A DNA stretch of 64,000 nucleotides from an uncultured Clostridia bacterium. Its GTDB lineage: Bacteria > Bacillota > Clostridia > TANB77 > CAG-508. Below are positions 1 through 9,485 of this stretch, one piece after another. How positions within the stretch are numbered: position 1 is the first letter of the stretch; every line of letters begins with the position of its first letter. The stretch is from NCBI GenBank assembly GCA_947581825.1, contig CANPVP010000004.1, forward strand, positions 1-64,000, read 5' to 3'. The notes under the pieces are model-generated. The model was not told where the DNA came from. It did no database searches and worked only from the letters and a program-made list of their open reading frames with translations. Both the position numbers and the translations under genes were made by a program.

Positions 1-105
1 TCTGCTTCTGCTTTTGCTTTCGCTTCTGCTTCTGCTTTCGCTTCTGCTTTCGCTTCTGCTTCTGCTTTCGCTTCTGCTTTCGCCTCTGCTTTTGGTTCTT
101 CTTCT
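1..105 (-). repeat. Tandem short repeat encoding EAKAEA units
   Basis: Bases 1-105 consist of imperfect 6-base units (tctgct/ttcgct/tttgct) in tandem, continuing past the left edge. In the minus-strand coding frame they encode alternating Glu-Ala and Lys-Ala pairs at the C-terminal side of the coiled-coil protein. The array keeps the reading frame, so it is a coding repeat likely to vary in copy number. Confidence 0.75.
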
Positions 106-824
106 GCCTCTGAATCATTCAAATATTTAGATAATTCTGGCATTGCTTCTTCTAATTCTTCTAAATTAATATCTATTTTATCTATTTCTGCATATAACGT
201 ATTATTTTTTCTTGCTAGAGCTTTCTTCGCTTCCATTTTTTCTTTTTGCTCTTCACTATATATTGTATATATGCCACTAAATGCTGTTACTTTATCAAGT
301 ATTCTCTTTTTTCTTTTTCTTAATTCTTCTGCTTTTTCTCCTCCTGCTTCTGCTCTTTTTATTTGCTCATCTAATGCTTTTCCTTCTGCTTCATATTTTT
401 CTTTATGTTCTTTTGCTCTATCTATATCATATTGCAAATTTTTTTCTTCTTCTTCTAAACTATTCCAGCTTTGTCTATTTGCTCTCATTTCTTCTGCTTT
501 TGCTGTTTTTTTCTTTTCTGCTTCTTTTTTATATTTTTCCAGTTTTTCTTTAATTTGTTTTGCTAAATTTGATTTTATCTCTTCTATTTCTTTTTCTATT
601 TTTTCTATATCTGCTTGAGCTTTTTTTACACCTAATTTTGCATGGCTAACTAATGATGGATTATCTTTATATTGCGCAATATTTTTTTCATGTCTTATTT
701 TTGCTTTTTTTAAACTTTCTAAAGTTTTTATTTTCTCTTCTAATTCTGCTATTTTCTTTTCTATTTCTTCTCCAAATACATTCTTTAGTAATTCTGATTC
801 GATTTTCATACCATTACTTTCCAT
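1..824 (-). CDS. Coiled-coil protein with Glu-Ala-Lys-Ala repeat, C-terminus cut by window edge
   Basis: An open frame runs from an ATG at 824 to the left edge without a stop, so about 274 codons are visible and the C-terminus is missing. A GGGAGG Shine-Dalgarno lies at 831-836 just upstream. The protein is almost entirely Glu, Lys, Ala, Leu and Ile with heptad-like spacing, predicting long coiled coils over roughly residues 8-230. There is no signal peptide or membrane segment. The last visible ~35 residues are a simple repeat of EAKAEA units encoded by bases 1-105. I do not recognise a family; a structural or scaffold role is only a guess. The opposite-strand frames here (Phe/Leu/Ser-rich) are shadows. 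Confidence 0.8.
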   Translation of the reverse strand, partial: MESNGMKIESELLKNVFGEEIEKKIAELEEKIKTLESLKKAKIRHEKNIAQYKDNPSLVSHAKLGVKKAQADIEKIEKEIEEIKSNLAKQIKEKLEKYKKEAEKKKTAKAEEMRANRQSWNSLEEEEKNLQYDIDRAKEHKEKYEAEGKALDEQIKRAEAGGEKAEELRKRKKRILDKVTAFSGIYTIYSEEQKEKMEAKKALARKNNTLYAEIDKIDINLEELEEAMPELSKYLNDSEAEEEPKAEAKAEAKAEAEAKAEAKAEAEAKAKAEA

Positions 825-918
825 CTATATCCTCCCTTGTTTTGCTAAAAACAAGCAAACTATGCCTGTTATTTTATCATAATTTACATAATAAAGCAAC
901 TGTAATTGCATATTTTTA

Positions 919-952
919 TAAAAAAAAACAAAAGCAGGGGGCTTTTGTTTTT
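919..952 (-). terminator. Rho-independent terminator
   Basis: The inverted repeat AAAACAAAAGC / GCTTTTGTTTT around a short G-rich loop (925-952) is followed on the minus strand by a run of nine T (921-929). It lies downstream of the small gene ending at 985. Confidence 0.75.
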
Positions 953-984
953 ACTCTCTATTTTTTACTTTCTATATATAAAAA

Positions 985-1329
985 TTACAAATTAACATTA
1001 TTATCTTTTATATATACAATTAACTCATCTAGCTTAATTTGTAAATCTTGTTTTTCTATTTTTTTTACTTCTGAAATTATCTTACTTATATATTTGCTAG
1101 AACTGAAATCTGGATAAATTTCTCCTTGCTTTTGGAATTTTTTTAATTGATATATTAATTCATCATTTTTCTTTATTGGAGATAGTAATATCATTGATGC
1201 TAATAATAGAATTTCTTTTTCTATCTTATCTATTTTTAGTCTATTTATTTTATTTATTATTTCATTGATATTTGCACTTTTAGAAATTCCTGGTTTTATT
1301 TTTCCAGACAAGATCATTTTCTTTTCCAT
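985..1329 (-). CDS. Hypothetical protein, 114 aa
   Basis: A Lys/Ile-rich small protein with predicted alpha-helical content and no membrane segment or signal peptide. The start ATG at 1329 follows a GGAGGC-type Shine-Dalgarno. Codon usage is AT-rich like its neighbours, and a clear terminator follows at 919-952. It sits between sleB and the coiled-coil gene. I do not recognise the family and see no catalytic motif. Confidence 0.6.
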   Translation of the reverse strand: MEKKMILSGKIKPGISKSANINEIINKINRLKIDKIEKEILLLASMILLSPIKKNDELIYQLKKFQKQGEIYPDFSSSKYISKIISEVKKIEKQDLQIKLDELIVYIKDNNVNL

Positions 1330-1420
1330 TTATAGCCTCCAATATTTTAATACGTGTATATTTTACTATAAATTTATGAAAAAATCTATATTATTTGCAA
1401 ACTTTTTATGACAATTTGTT

Positions 1421-2107
1421 TTATTTACAAAATCTATGCTTTCCTATTACTACTGTCATTGGTCTAGACCATATCCATTTATTGGTTGCAGTATTAGGAT
1501 TAAAATAATATATTGCTCCATATGATGGATCCCATCCGTTTAAAGCATCTTGTGCTGCTTTTTTAGCCGTACTATCTGGTGTTAAATTTATTTGTCCATC
1601 ACTTACTCCATCAAAAGCCCCTGATTGATATATTACACCTGCAACTGTATTTGGAAAAGAGGAACTTCTTACTCTATTCAAAACAACTGCTGCAACAGCT
1701 ACTTGTCCACTATATGTTTCTCCTCTTGCTTCAGCATACACTAATCTGCTTAGCAAATTTACATCTGATGAACTACTAGAACCTCCTGAACTGTTCGAAG
1801 TACTATTATTATATATTCCCATTGCTTTTAAAGTTTTTTCTCCTGCTATCCCATCTGCTGTTAGTCCGTTCTTTTTTTGAAAATATTTAACAGCTTCAAC
1901 TGTTTTTGAACCATAAATTCCATCTACGCTACCTTTATAATATCCCCATCTCTTTAATTTTGTTTGTATTGTTATAACTTCTTGACCCCTTGAACCGTAT
2001 TTGGATAAAGCTTCTACTTCATTCTTTTGACATATTGAATTATAAATAACTATTAAAAATATCATAAATATTATTAGACATAGAACTCTCACACTTTTTC
2101 TTGACAT
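1421..2107 (-). CDS. sleB: Spore cortex-lytic/cell wall hydrolase, SleB type
   Basis: The 228-residue protein has an N-terminal hydrophobic segment (about residues 8-27), a peptidoglycan-binding domain (about 33-96, with repeated YGS/GL.ADGI motifs) and, after a Ser/Gly/Asn linker, a SleB-type hydrolase domain (about 117-228). The motif LVYAEARGE holds the likely catalytic Glu. In the family this enzyme is a lytic transglycosylase that degrades spore cortex muramic-delta-lactam peptidoglycan during germination. It is shorter than Bacillus SleB (around 300 residues), chiefly in the linker. No ypeB partner is adjacent. CwlJ-like or vegetative roles are possible, but the PG-binding plus hydrolase order fits SleB. 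Confidence 0.85.
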   Translation of the reverse strand: MSRKSVRVLCLIIFMIFLIVIYNSICQKNEVEALSKYGSRGQEVITIQTKLKRWGYYKGSVDGIYGSKTVEAVKYFQKKNGLTADGIAGEKTLKAMGIYNNSTSNSSGGSSSSSDVNLLSRLVYAEARGETYSGQVAVAAVVLNRVRSSSFPNTVAGVIYQSGAFDGVSDGQINLTPDSTAKKAAQDALNGWDPSYGAIYYFNPNTATNKWIWSRPMTVVIGKHRFCK

Positions 2108-2188
2108 AAAAAAATCACCTTATTTGCTTAAAATATATAATAATATTTTTAACATATAAGGTAATTTTTATTCATTTTATAGCTCAAG

Positions 2189-3850
2189 TTAGAATATTCC
2201 TACTATTTCTCCATTTTCTTGTATATCTATAGCTTCAGCTGCAGGAACTTTTGGTAAGCCTGGCATTGTCATTATTGAACCTGTTATAACAACAATAAAT
2301 CCAGCTCCTGTTTTTAATATTACATCTTTTACATGTATCTTGAATGGATCTTTACATTCTAAGTTCTTTGGATCATCAGAGAATGAATATTGTGTTTTAG
2401 CAATACATACTGGTAAATTAGAATATCCTAATTTTTCTATTTGTTCAATTATTTTTAGTGATTCTTCAGTATATTCTACTCCCTCTGCTCCATAAATTTT
2501 TGTTGCAATCTTTTCTATTTTTTCTTTTATTGAATCTTCTAAAGCATATGTATAGTTTAATTCTGTTTTATTTTCACAAAGTTCCACTACTTTAGTTGCT
2601 AAATCTGCTGCACCTTTTCCACCTTTTCCCCATGCTTCTACTAAACTCATATTGATTCCTTTTTCTTGTAACTTACTTTGTAAAAATTCTATCTCTTTAT
2701 CTGTATCTTCTAAGAATCTATTAATTGCTACAATAACGTTTAGTCCGAATTTATTTTTTATATTATCAACATGTCTTAATAAATTATGTACTCCTTTTTC
2801 TAATGCTTCCATATTTTCTTTTTTAATATCATCTTTAGGAACTCCACCATGATATTTTAAAGCTTTCATTGTAGCAACACATACAACTGCATCTGGTTTT
2901 AATCCTGCAGTTCTACATTTTATATCTAAGAATTTTTCTGCTCCTAGATCAGCACCGAAACCTGCCTCTGTTACAACATATTCTCCTAATTTTAAAGCTA
3001 ATTTTGTAGCAATTATACTATTACATCCATGTGCAATATTGGCAAATGGTCCACCATGAATTAATGCTGGTGTATTTTCAATAGTTTGTACTAAATTAGG
3101 ATTTATAGCATCTTTTAATAAAACTGCTAAGCTTCCTTCTGCTTTTAATTGTTTTGCTCTAATAGGCTCATCATCCTTATTGTAACCTACTATTATATTT
3201 CCAATTCTTTCTTTTAAATCTTCGATATCTTTTGATAAGCATAATATCGCCATTATTTCAGAAGCTACTGTAATATCAAATCCATCTTGTCTTGGAACAA
3301 CCCTTTTTTCTCCAGATAGACCACATTCCACTTTTCTTAGTTGTCTATCATTTAAGTCTACACATCTTTTCCATATAATTCTATCAAAACCTAATTCGTT
3401 TCCCCAATATATATGATTATCTATCATTGCTGCTAATAAATTATTTGCTGCAGTTATCGCATGAATATCTCCAGTAAAGTGTAAGTTTATATCTTCCATA
3501 GGAGCTACTTGTGCATATCCTCCACCAGTTGCTCCTCCTTTAACACCAAAAACTGGTCCTAATGATGGTTCTCTTAAGGCTAATATAGATTTCTTACCAA
3601 TTGTAGATAAACCATCTGCTAGTCCTATTGATATTGTTGTTTTACCTTCTCCTAATGGTGTTGGATTAATTGCTGTAACAAGTATTAGTTTTCCATTTTC
3701 TTTATCTTTTAATTCATTATAAAGCTTATTTGATATTTTAGCTTTATATTTTCCATATGTTTCTAGATATTCTTCTCCTATGTTTAATTTTTCTGCAATT
3801 TTTGTAATTGGCTCTAATTTTGCATTTCTTGCGATTTCAATGTCACTCAT
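2189..3850 (-). CDS. fhs: Formate-tetrahydrofolate ligase
   Basis: The product is 553 residues, the usual length. It catalyses ATP-dependent formation of 10-formyl-THF from formate and THF in cytosolic one-carbon metabolism, including the methyl branch of the Wood-Ljungdahl pathway. The phosphate-binding motif GEGKTT is at residues 67-72 in the conserved [11 protein letters not shown] context, and the family blocks [20 protein letters not shown] and [10 protein letters not shown] are intact. A strong AGGAGG Shine-Dalgarno precedes ATG 3850. No folD or other folate gene adjoins it here. Confidence 0.97.
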   Translation of the reverse strand: MSDIEIARNAKLEPITKIAEKLNIGEEYLETYGKYKAKISNKLYNELKDKENGKLILVTAINPTPLGEGKTTISIGLADGLSTIGKKSILALREPSLGPVFGVKGGATGGGYAQVAPMEDINLHFTGDIHAITAANNLLAAMIDNHIYWGNELGFDRIIWKRCVDLNDRQLRKVECGLSGEKRVVPRQDGFDITVASEIMAILCLSKDIEDLKERIGNIIVGYNKDDEPIRAKQLKAEGSLAVLLKDAINPNLVQTIENTPALIHGGPFANIAHGCNSIIATKLALKLGEYVVTEAGFGADLGAEKFLDIKCRTAGLKPDAVVCVATMKALKYHGGVPKDDIKKENMEALEKGVHNLLRHVDNIKNKFGLNVIVAINRFLEDTDKEIEFLQSKLQEKGINMSLVEAWGKGGKGAADLATKVVELCENKTELNYTYALEDSIKEKIEKIATKIYGAEGVEYTEESLKIIEQIEKLGYSNLPVCIAKTQYSFSDDPKNLECKDPFKIHVKDVILKTGAGFIVVITGSIMTMPGLPKVPAAEAIDIQENGEIVGIF

Positions 3851-3883
3851 TATATTTCCTCCTTAAATATAATTATTATATTA

Positions 3884-4324
3884 TCAAGCTATCATTCCTA
3901 CAATTATTCCTATAATAGCTCCAACAAACACTTCTTTTGGAGTATGTCCTAATACTTCTGTTAATTTTTCTCTTACTTCTAAATTGCTTAATCCTGGTGT
4001 ATTTACTATTTTATTTAACAATCTTGCTTGTTTTCCAGCTGCTCTTCTAACTCCTGCTGCATCATACATTACAACTGCTGCAAAAATTATAGATAGTGCA
4101 AATATTTCAGAATCAAATCCACAGCCTCTTCCTATTAAAACAGCTAGAGATGTTACTACTGCTGAATGTGAACTTGGCATTCCGCCAGCACCCATTATTC
4201 TTTTAAAATTAAATTTTTTTGTTTTTACTAAATCATATATAACCTTAAAAGCTTGTATTGTTAGCCATAATAAAAAAGGTATATATATGCATTTATTGCT
4301 TAAAATTTTTAATAAATCTTCCAT
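3884..4324 (-). CDS. Divergent PAP2 family membrane protein
   Basis: A 146-residue integral membrane protein with about four hydrophobic segments. The motif GGMPSSHSA at about residues 47-55 marks the divergent PAP2 family (YuiD-like), whose relatives are acid phosphatases/haloperoxidases acting on lipid phosphates. The His of PSSH is a presumed catalytic residue. Substrate is unknown. It lies just upstream of fhs in transcription order, 33 bases away, and may be cotranscribed with it. Confidence 0.85.
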   Translation of the reverse strand: MEDLLKILSNKCIYIPFLLWLTIQAFKVIYDLVKTKKFNFKRIMGAGGMPSSHSAVVTSLAVLIGRGCGFDSEIFALSIIFAAVVMYDAAGVRRAAGKQARLLNKIVNTPGLSNLEVREKLTEVLGHTPKEVFVGAIIGIIVGMIA

Positions 4325-4371
4325 TGTTTCCCTCTATATAATTTGTCTTCAAAATAATATTTTATTCATAA

Positions 4372-4608
4372 TTATTCCGCTTCAAAATCTTCTTCTTCTA
4401 TTTTTCCATTTTCTTGAAGTAATATAGATATTTTTCTTTCAGCTTCTTCTAACATTTCCACACATGCTTTTGAAAGTTTCATTCCTTCCTCAAATTTAGC
4501 AACCGATTTATCTAATGGTAACTCTCCTTTTTCTAATTCATTAGCTATTAGCTCTAATTCTTTTATTGTTTCTTCGAAATTAATTTCTTGGTTTGTTTTC
4601 TTATTCAT
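4372..4608 (-). CDS. xseB: Exodeoxyribonuclease VII small subunit
   Basis: The 78-residue protein has the family signature NFEETIKELELIANELE followed by LDKSVAKFEEGMKL. It binds XseA as a helical hairpin to form exonuclease VII, which degrades single-stranded DNA to oligonucleotides. The C-terminus is acidic. It follows xseA by 29 bases in the same orientation, the common arrangement. Confidence 0.95.
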   Translation of the reverse strand: MNKKTNQEINFEETIKELELIANELEKGELPLDKSVAKFEEGMKLSKACVEMLEEAERKISILLQENGKIEEEDFEAE

Positions 4609-4637
4609 TTTTATCCCCTTTAATAATCTTTTCGTTT

Positions 4638-5831
4638 CTATAATATTTTAGCATTTTTCTTTCCATCACAAAATGTTAAAATAATTTCATCATCCTTTTC
4701 CAAACTCTTACTACTTTTTACTATATTACCACTTTTTTCAGAAATACAATAACCCCTTGTCAAAGTTTTCAAAGGGCTTATTGCATCTAATTTGTTAATA
4801 ATATTGAAAGCTAAGTTTTTGGAATTTATAAACTTATTATTTATTGAATCTTGTAAAACTTTTATATTTTGATCTATTCTCATAAAATTTTCATTTATAG
4901 ATTTTAGTGGATCTGAAAAAGCTCTTGATTTCATAACTTTATCATATCTTAATCTCATAAACTCAATTTTTCTTTTTAAAGATATTTTATATCTATTAAT
5001 ATAACTATTTAGTTTTTCCTCTAATTCTTTTATATCTGGTACTGCTAGCTCTGCTGCTGCCGATGGTGTTGGAGCTCTTAAATCAGCAACAAAATCCGCT
5101 ATCGTAAAATCAGTTTCATGCCCAACAGCAGATATTATTGGTATTCTAGAATGATATATTGCTCTTGCTACCACTTCTTCATTAAACGGCCACAAATCTT
5201 CTAAAGAGCCTCCACCTCTAGCTAATATTAATACATCTGCTAAATTTTCTTTATTCATCAAATATATTGCATCTGCAATTTTATCTGATGCCCCTTCTCC
5301 TTGAACTGGTACTGGTAATAGTTTTATATATACATTTGGATTTCTTCTAGTACTTACATTAATTATATCTCTAATTACAGAACCTGTTTGAGAAGTAAGA
5401 ACACCTATAACTCTTGGCATTATAGGTATCTTCTTTTTATTAGAACTATCAAAAAGCCCTTCTTTCTCTAACTTTGATTTTAGTTCTTCATATTCCCTAT
5501 GTAAATCTCCAATTCCATTAGATTGCATTGCTCTACAGTATATTTGATATACTCCATCTCGTTCAAACACAGAAATAGTTCCTAGTACTATTACTTGCAT
5601 TCCATCTTTTGGCATGAAATTCAAGCCAGCTGTATATGTTTTAAACATTATACACTTTATTAGGGATTTATCATCTTTTAAAGTAAAATACATATGACCT
5701 GTATAATGATGCTTAAAATTTGAAATTTCTCCCTTAACCAGTACATTATTCAAATATTCATCTTGATCCACTTTATCTTTTATATATTTATTTAAATCAG
5801 ATACTGATATAGCTATTTTTTCATAATTCAT
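4638..5831 (-). CDS. xseA: Exodeoxyribonuclease VII large subunit
   Basis: At 397 residues it is full length. The N-terminal OB fold spans about 1-100 and contains the GHMYFTLKD motif. The catalytic region includes [15 protein letters not shown] (about 205-219) and [20 protein letters not shown]. The C-terminal half is coiled-coil, where XseB binds, ending with a conserved LTRGYCI motif. Its start overlaps the end of nusB by four bases (ATGA), implying translational coupling. Confidence 0.96.
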   Translation of the reverse strand: MNYEKIAISVSDLNKYIKDKVDQDEYLNNVLVKGEISNFKHHYTGHMYFTLKDDKSLIKCIMFKTYTAGLNFMPKDGMQVIVLGTISVFERDGVYQIYCRAMQSNGIGDLHREYEELKSKLEKEGLFDSSNKKKIPIMPRVIGVLTSQTGSVIRDIINVSTRRNPNVYIKLLPVPVQGEGASDKIADAIYLMNKENLADVLILARGGGSLEDLWPFNEEVVARAIYHSRIPIISAVGHETDFTIADFVADLRAPTPSAAAELAVPDIKELEEKLNSYINRYKISLKRKIEFMRLRYDKVMKSRAFSDPLKSINENFMRIDQNIKVLQDSINNKFINSKNLAFNIINKLDAISPLKTLTRGYCISEKSGNIVKSSKSLEKDDEIILTFCDGKKNAKIL

Positions 5832-6241
5832 AAATTATCTCCATTTTTCTTTACAACACTTGCCAAAACTCCATTTATAAATTGAGGAGATGTTTCCTCT
5901 CCATATTTTTTGGCTAATTCTACAGCTTCATTTATAGCCACTTTATATGGTGTTTTAGTATATAAAATTTCATATATAGAAAGTTTTAATAATGATAAAT
6001 TTACTTTTGAAATTCTTTCAATATCCCATTCAACTTTTAGATTTTCAGATATTATATTTATAATACTTTCCTCTTGCTCACTTATTCCATTTATAATATT
6101 TTTTATATAATTTTTAGCTTCATTATCTTTTATTTCATTATTTTCTATAAATAATTCAATTTGTTCATTACTATTATCATGCTGAATCTGCGTACTATAT
6201 AATAATTGAAATGCTAGTTCTCTTATTGCAGTTCTATTCAT
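5828..6241 (-). CDS. nusB: Transcription antitermination factor NusB
   Basis: This is a 137-residue all-helical protein. The N-terminal [13 protein letters not shown] motif and the C-terminal [17 protein letters not shown] and FINGVLA motifs are typical of NusB, which with NusE (S10) binds boxA RNA in rRNA antitermination. It heads the nusB-xseA-xseB group and is 15 bases downstream of the Asp23-family membrane gene, so a single operon from the Asp23 genes is likely. Confidence 0.95.
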   Translation of the reverse strand: MNRTAIRELAFQLLYSTQIQHDNSNEQIELFIENNEIKDNEAKNYIKNIINGISEQEESIINIISENLKVEWDIERISKVNLSLLKLSIYEILYTKTPYKVAINEAVELAKKYGEETSPQFINGVLASVVKKNGDNL

Positions 6242-6256
6242 ATATTCAAATCCTTC

Positions 6257-6853
6257 CTATTTTTCTTGTTGTTTTTCGTCTTGAGTTTCTAAATTTGTTA
6301 TTTCACTTGGTATGGCTGGTTTTGATTGCACATCTGATATACTTTTTACTCTTATGTTAACTTCGTTCAATTCTAAATTTGTTACTCTTTTTACAGCTTC
6401 TTTTATTTTATTTTGTAAATTTATAGATAATTCAGCTATTGAGACTTCTCCCACTACTTGTAGATTAACCAAAACACTTATGTTATTATTTACAACAGAT
6501 AATTTTGTTGATACATTTTGAGTACCATTAAATCCTTTTGCAACTCCATTAACTATATTCTCTATTGTTTCTTTTGAAATAACTAATTTTCCATTATCAT
6601 TTTTTAGCAATATTCCATCTGAATTTTTTTCTTTTACAACTGTTGAAGATTTAAAGAAAAGCCCTTTAATAGATAGTAAAATGGAAATTGCTAAAACTAT
6701 TACAGATACGATTCTATTATTTCTTAATACTTCCAAGCTATCAGTTATAAGTCCTAATTCAATTAAATCTAGTGTATAAAAGCATAAAATTATTGATATT
6801 AATAATATTATTATTGAAAATAATGCTAAAATCATTTTATCAAACAATTTCAT
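6257..6853 (-). CDS. amaP: Alkaline shock response membrane anchor protein, AmaP-like
   Basis: I place the start at ATG 6853 (MKLFDKM), because the GGAGG that would serve it overlaps a further in-frame ATG at 6868. Two transmembrane helices (about residues 6-30 and 48-66) are followed by a cytoplasmic domain related to Asp23. In staphylococci AmaP anchors Asp23 at the membrane. The adjacent upstream gene is an Asp23 protein, which supports the assignment. The C-terminus is rich in Glu/Gln/Lys. Confidence 0.82.
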   Translation of the reverse strand: MKLFDKMILALFSIIILLISIILCFYTLDLIELGLITDSLEVLRNNRIVSVIVLAISILLSIKGLFFKSSTVVKEKNSDGILLKNDNGKLVISKETIENIVNGVAKGFNGTQNVSTKLSVVNNNISVLVNLQVVGEVSIAELSINLQNKIKEAVKRVTNLELNEVNIRVKSISDVQSKPAIPSEITNLETQDEKQQEK

Positions 6854-6884
6854 TTTAAACTCCTCCATTTAATTTATATTATAT

Positions 6885-7367
6885 TTACTCTGTTATTTCT
6901 TCATTTTTATTTTCTGATTCTTCTTGCATTTTTTCTTCCTTCATCATTGCTTTTCTATCTTCTTTTTTAAAGTTAACACCTTGAACATTAACATTTACAG
7001 CTAAGACTTTTAAACCTGTTTGACTTTCCACAGATTTTTTTACTTTTGTTTGTATCTCAAAAGCAATATCTGGTATTCTTACTCCGTATTCTACAATTAT
7101 ATTTACGTCTATTCTTGCATCTTTCTCTCCAACATCTACCTTAATTCCTTTTGATAAATTGCTTTTACCACTAAAGACCTCTGTAATCTTTCCTGCCATT
7201 CCAGCTACTCCAGGTATCTCTAAAATTGCAATTCCAGCTATATCTGATACTACATTATCAGATATTTTAAGGCTATCATTTTCTGATATATCTAAAGAAA
7301 TTTCATCAAGATTTGTAAGCTCTTGTTCTTCATTTACTTCTTCTATTTTATTCTCTTCTTCCTCCAT
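6885..7367 (-). CDS. Asp23/Gls24 family envelope stress response protein
   Basis: The 160-residue protein has an acidic N-terminus, then the Asp23 core at about residues 33-135: VSDIAGIAILEIPGVAGM, followed by the KVDVGEKDARIDVNIIVEYG block. Family members are abundant cytoplasmic proteins implicated in envelope stress and here probably tethered by the AmaP-like protein encoded 31 bases downstream. AGGAGG precedes ATG 7367. Both termini are Glu-rich extensions beyond the core. Confidence 0.9.
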   Translation of the reverse strand: MEEEENKIEEVNEEQELTNLDEISLDISENDSLKISDNVVSDIAGIAILEIPGVAGMAGKITEVFSGKSNLSKGIKVDVGEKDARIDVNIIVEYGVRIPDIAFEIQTKVKKSVESQTGLKVLAVNVNVQGVNFKKEDRKAMMKEEKMQEESENKNEEITE

Positions 7368-7439
7368 ATCAAAACCTCCTTAAAAATATTTCTTTATGCA
7401 AATAAGTATATCAATTTTCTAAGATTTTTACAACACTTT

Positions 7440-8580
7440 TTAAACAAATTTCTCCCATACAAGATTTGCAAAATCCAAACCACTATTGGATAAAACAATA
7501 TTATTTTTTTTAATTTTAATTAACCCTTGTTGTAATAATATATTAAATTCTTTTTCAAAAACTCTTTTGCAATCTTCACCAAATTTTTCTTTAAATTTAT
7601 TTATGTTTATTCCTTCTATTTTTCTCAACCCTAGCAGAACATACTCTTTTTCTTTGTCTTTTACATTTTGAATTTCATTTATGGTAATATTTCTTTCGAT
7701 TTTATTTTCTTTGATATTATTAATATATTCTTCTATGCTAATAGTATTGGAAAATCTTTTATTATCAAAATAAGAATGTGCTGCTACTCCAAATCCTAAA
7801 TATTCTTTTTGTTCCCAACAATTCATATTGTGCTTAGATTCATAACCTTCTTTCGAGAAATTTGAAATTTCATAATGTTTATAATTATTATCTTCTAACA
7901 TCTTTTTTGTTTTCCAATACATTTGTCTTTCTTTGTCATCATCTGGTAGGCTTACGTTTCCTTTGTTTACCATTTCAAACAATTTAGTATTTTCTTCTAA
8001 GATAAGTGAATAGATAGAAATATGTTCTGGATTCAATTTAATTACTTTTTCTACTGATTCTTGTAACATTGCTAAGTTCTGCCCTGGCAAAGCTAACATC
8101 AAATCAATATTAACATTATTAAATCCTGCTTTCCTAATCATATTATATGTGCTTAAAAATTCTTCATATTTGTGAATTCTTCCTATGTTTCTCAACAATT
8201 CATTATTTGTACTTTGTAGCCCTACACTAATTCTATTAATTCCAGAGTTTTTATAACATTCTAATTTTTCTTTATTAATCGTTCCTGGATTTATTTCTAT
8301 TGTAATTTCCGCATTTTTCTTTGTTTTATTTCTAATTAATTCTATATTTAAAATATCATATATGTATTTTTCATTTATATAAGAAGGTGTTCCTCCTCCA
8401 ATATAGATAGTATCTATTATTACATTTTCTAATTTTTCCAAATTCAATGTTATTTCTTTTTTCAAGGCTAATATATATTCATCAATAAACCCATCTTTAC
8501 ATTGATATGATATAAAATCACAATAAAAACACTTACTTTTACAAAAAGGTATATGTATATAAATACCGAATTTCTTTCAT
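7440..8580 (-). CDS. hemW: HemW-like radical SAM heme chaperone, requires a +1 frameshift at codon 5
   Basis: Translation from ATG 8580 gives MKEI and then a CGG codon (8568-8566), followed by a stop nine codons later. Skipping one base at that point (reading CGGT as one glycine) gives MKEIGIYIHIPFCKSKC, the canonical HemW start, and 379 residues in all; 7440-8580 is 1141 bases, exactly one too many. The 4Fe-4S cysteines C13, C17 and C20 (CKSKCFYC) lie just after the shift. The first ordinary start codon in the main frame is TTG 8465, which would lose them. Further family motifs include YIGGGTPS and INRISVGLQS. HemW inserts or carries heme; it was earlier called an oxygen-independent coproporphyrinogen oxidase homologue. 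It lies 16 bases after whiA. Either a recoded gene or a pseudogene. Confidence 0.85.
8565..8568 (-). other. CGGT quadruplet, putative +1 recoding site in hemW
   Basis: On the minus strand the sequence reads ATG AAA GAA ATT CGG TAT. Homologues have Gly-Ile-Tyr directly after Met-Lys-Glu-Ile, so CGGT would have to count as one glycine codon for the frame to be kept. The shift itself is seen in the sequence; decoding by the window's tRNA-Gly is inference. Confidence 0.6.
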
Positions 8581-8596
8581 ACTTCTCTCTTTTCTT

Positions 8597-9454
8597 TTAT
8601 TTATTTGTTAGTTCTTCTGCTATTTCTTGAATTTTTTTTAGTCTATGATTCACCCCTGATTTTCCTATTGGTTGTTTTAACATTTTTCCCAATTCTATCA
8701 AAGATATATCAGGATTTGCCAATCTTAGTTCTGCAATTTCTTGTAAGTTTTCAGGCATTTTTTCAAATGTTTTTTTTTGTTTTATGATTTTTATTGCCTG
8801 TATCTGTTTCATAGACGCATCAATAATTTTATTTAGATTGGCCGTTTCGCAATTTACAATTCTGTTAACATTATTTCTAGTTTCTCTCACTACACGTATT
8901 TCTTCAAACTTTAATACGGCTTTTCCTGCTCCGATAAAAGCTAAAAATTTAGATATTTCTTCACCATCTTTAATGTACAATGAATATCCTTGCTTTCTTT
9001 CTAAAATTTTCCCATTTATATTAAATTTTTTTATTATATCTATTATATATTTTACATTTTCTTTAGAATTCAATATGATTTCTAAATGATATTTACTTTC
9101 AGGATTATTTAATGAACCTGAGCCTAAAAAAGCTCCCCTCACAATAGCCTTTAAATTCTTCTCTTTTTTTTCATCAATTTCATATAATGCAGCAATATCA
9201 ATAAATTCCTTTACTCTTATTAAATAATTTTTGCCTTTTATCTCTATTTCATAATCATTTATATTTAAGTTGTTTAGTAATTTTGAAAACCTATTTATAT
9301 TATACTCATTTTCTGTTTTAAAGACTAGATTGTCTTTTGTTATGCTTGTATTACATGTAAGCAAATATCCTTTAAATTCTGCTTTAACACTTTCTTTGTC
9401 AGCCAAATTATTTAATTTACTTATCTCTTCTTTTATTTCAGAAGAAAACGACAT
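8597..9454 (-). CDS. whiA: DNA-binding protein WhiA
   Basis: At 285 residues this is slightly shorter than Bacillus WhiA (about 316). The N-terminal part is the LAGLIDADG-like fold without nuclease activity, with the conserved VRGAFLGSGSLNNP motif at about 117-130. The C-terminal helix-turn-helix includes IAELRLANPDISLIELG and GVNHRLKKI. WhiA affects cell division and chromosome segregation in Bacillus and sporulation in Streptomyces. AGGAG precedes ATG 9454. The usual neighbours yvcK and rapZ are absent here; hemW follows at once. Confidence 0.93.
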   Translation of the reverse strand: MSFSSEIKEEISKLNNLADKESVKAEFKGYLLTCNTSITKDNLVFKTENEYNINRFSKLLNNLNINDYEIEIKGKNYLIRVKEFIDIAALYEIDEKKEKNLKAIVRGAFLGSGSLNNPESKYHLEIILNSKENVKYIIDIIKKFNINGKILERKQGYSLYIKDGEEISKFLAFIGAGKAVLKFEEIRVVRETRNNVNRIVNCETANLNKIIDASMKQIQAIKIIKQKKTFEKMPENLQEIAELRLANPDISLIELGKMLKQPIGKSGVNHRLKKIQEIAEELTNK

Positions 9455-9485
9455 TGATTTCCACTCCTTATATTTAATCTATATT

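Noticed and set aside
1..105. CRISPR array or satellite repeat
   Set aside because: The units are 6 bases, have no spacers and maintain a coding frame.
271..1117. Plus-strand open frames rich in Phe, Leu and Ser
   Set aside because: They are antisense shadows of Lys/Glu-rich minus-strand genes and lack ribosome-binding sites.
7440..8465. hemW as a normal gene starting at TTG 8465
   Set aside because: That start would drop the N-terminal CxxxCxxC motif, which is encoded immediately upstream in the same frame.
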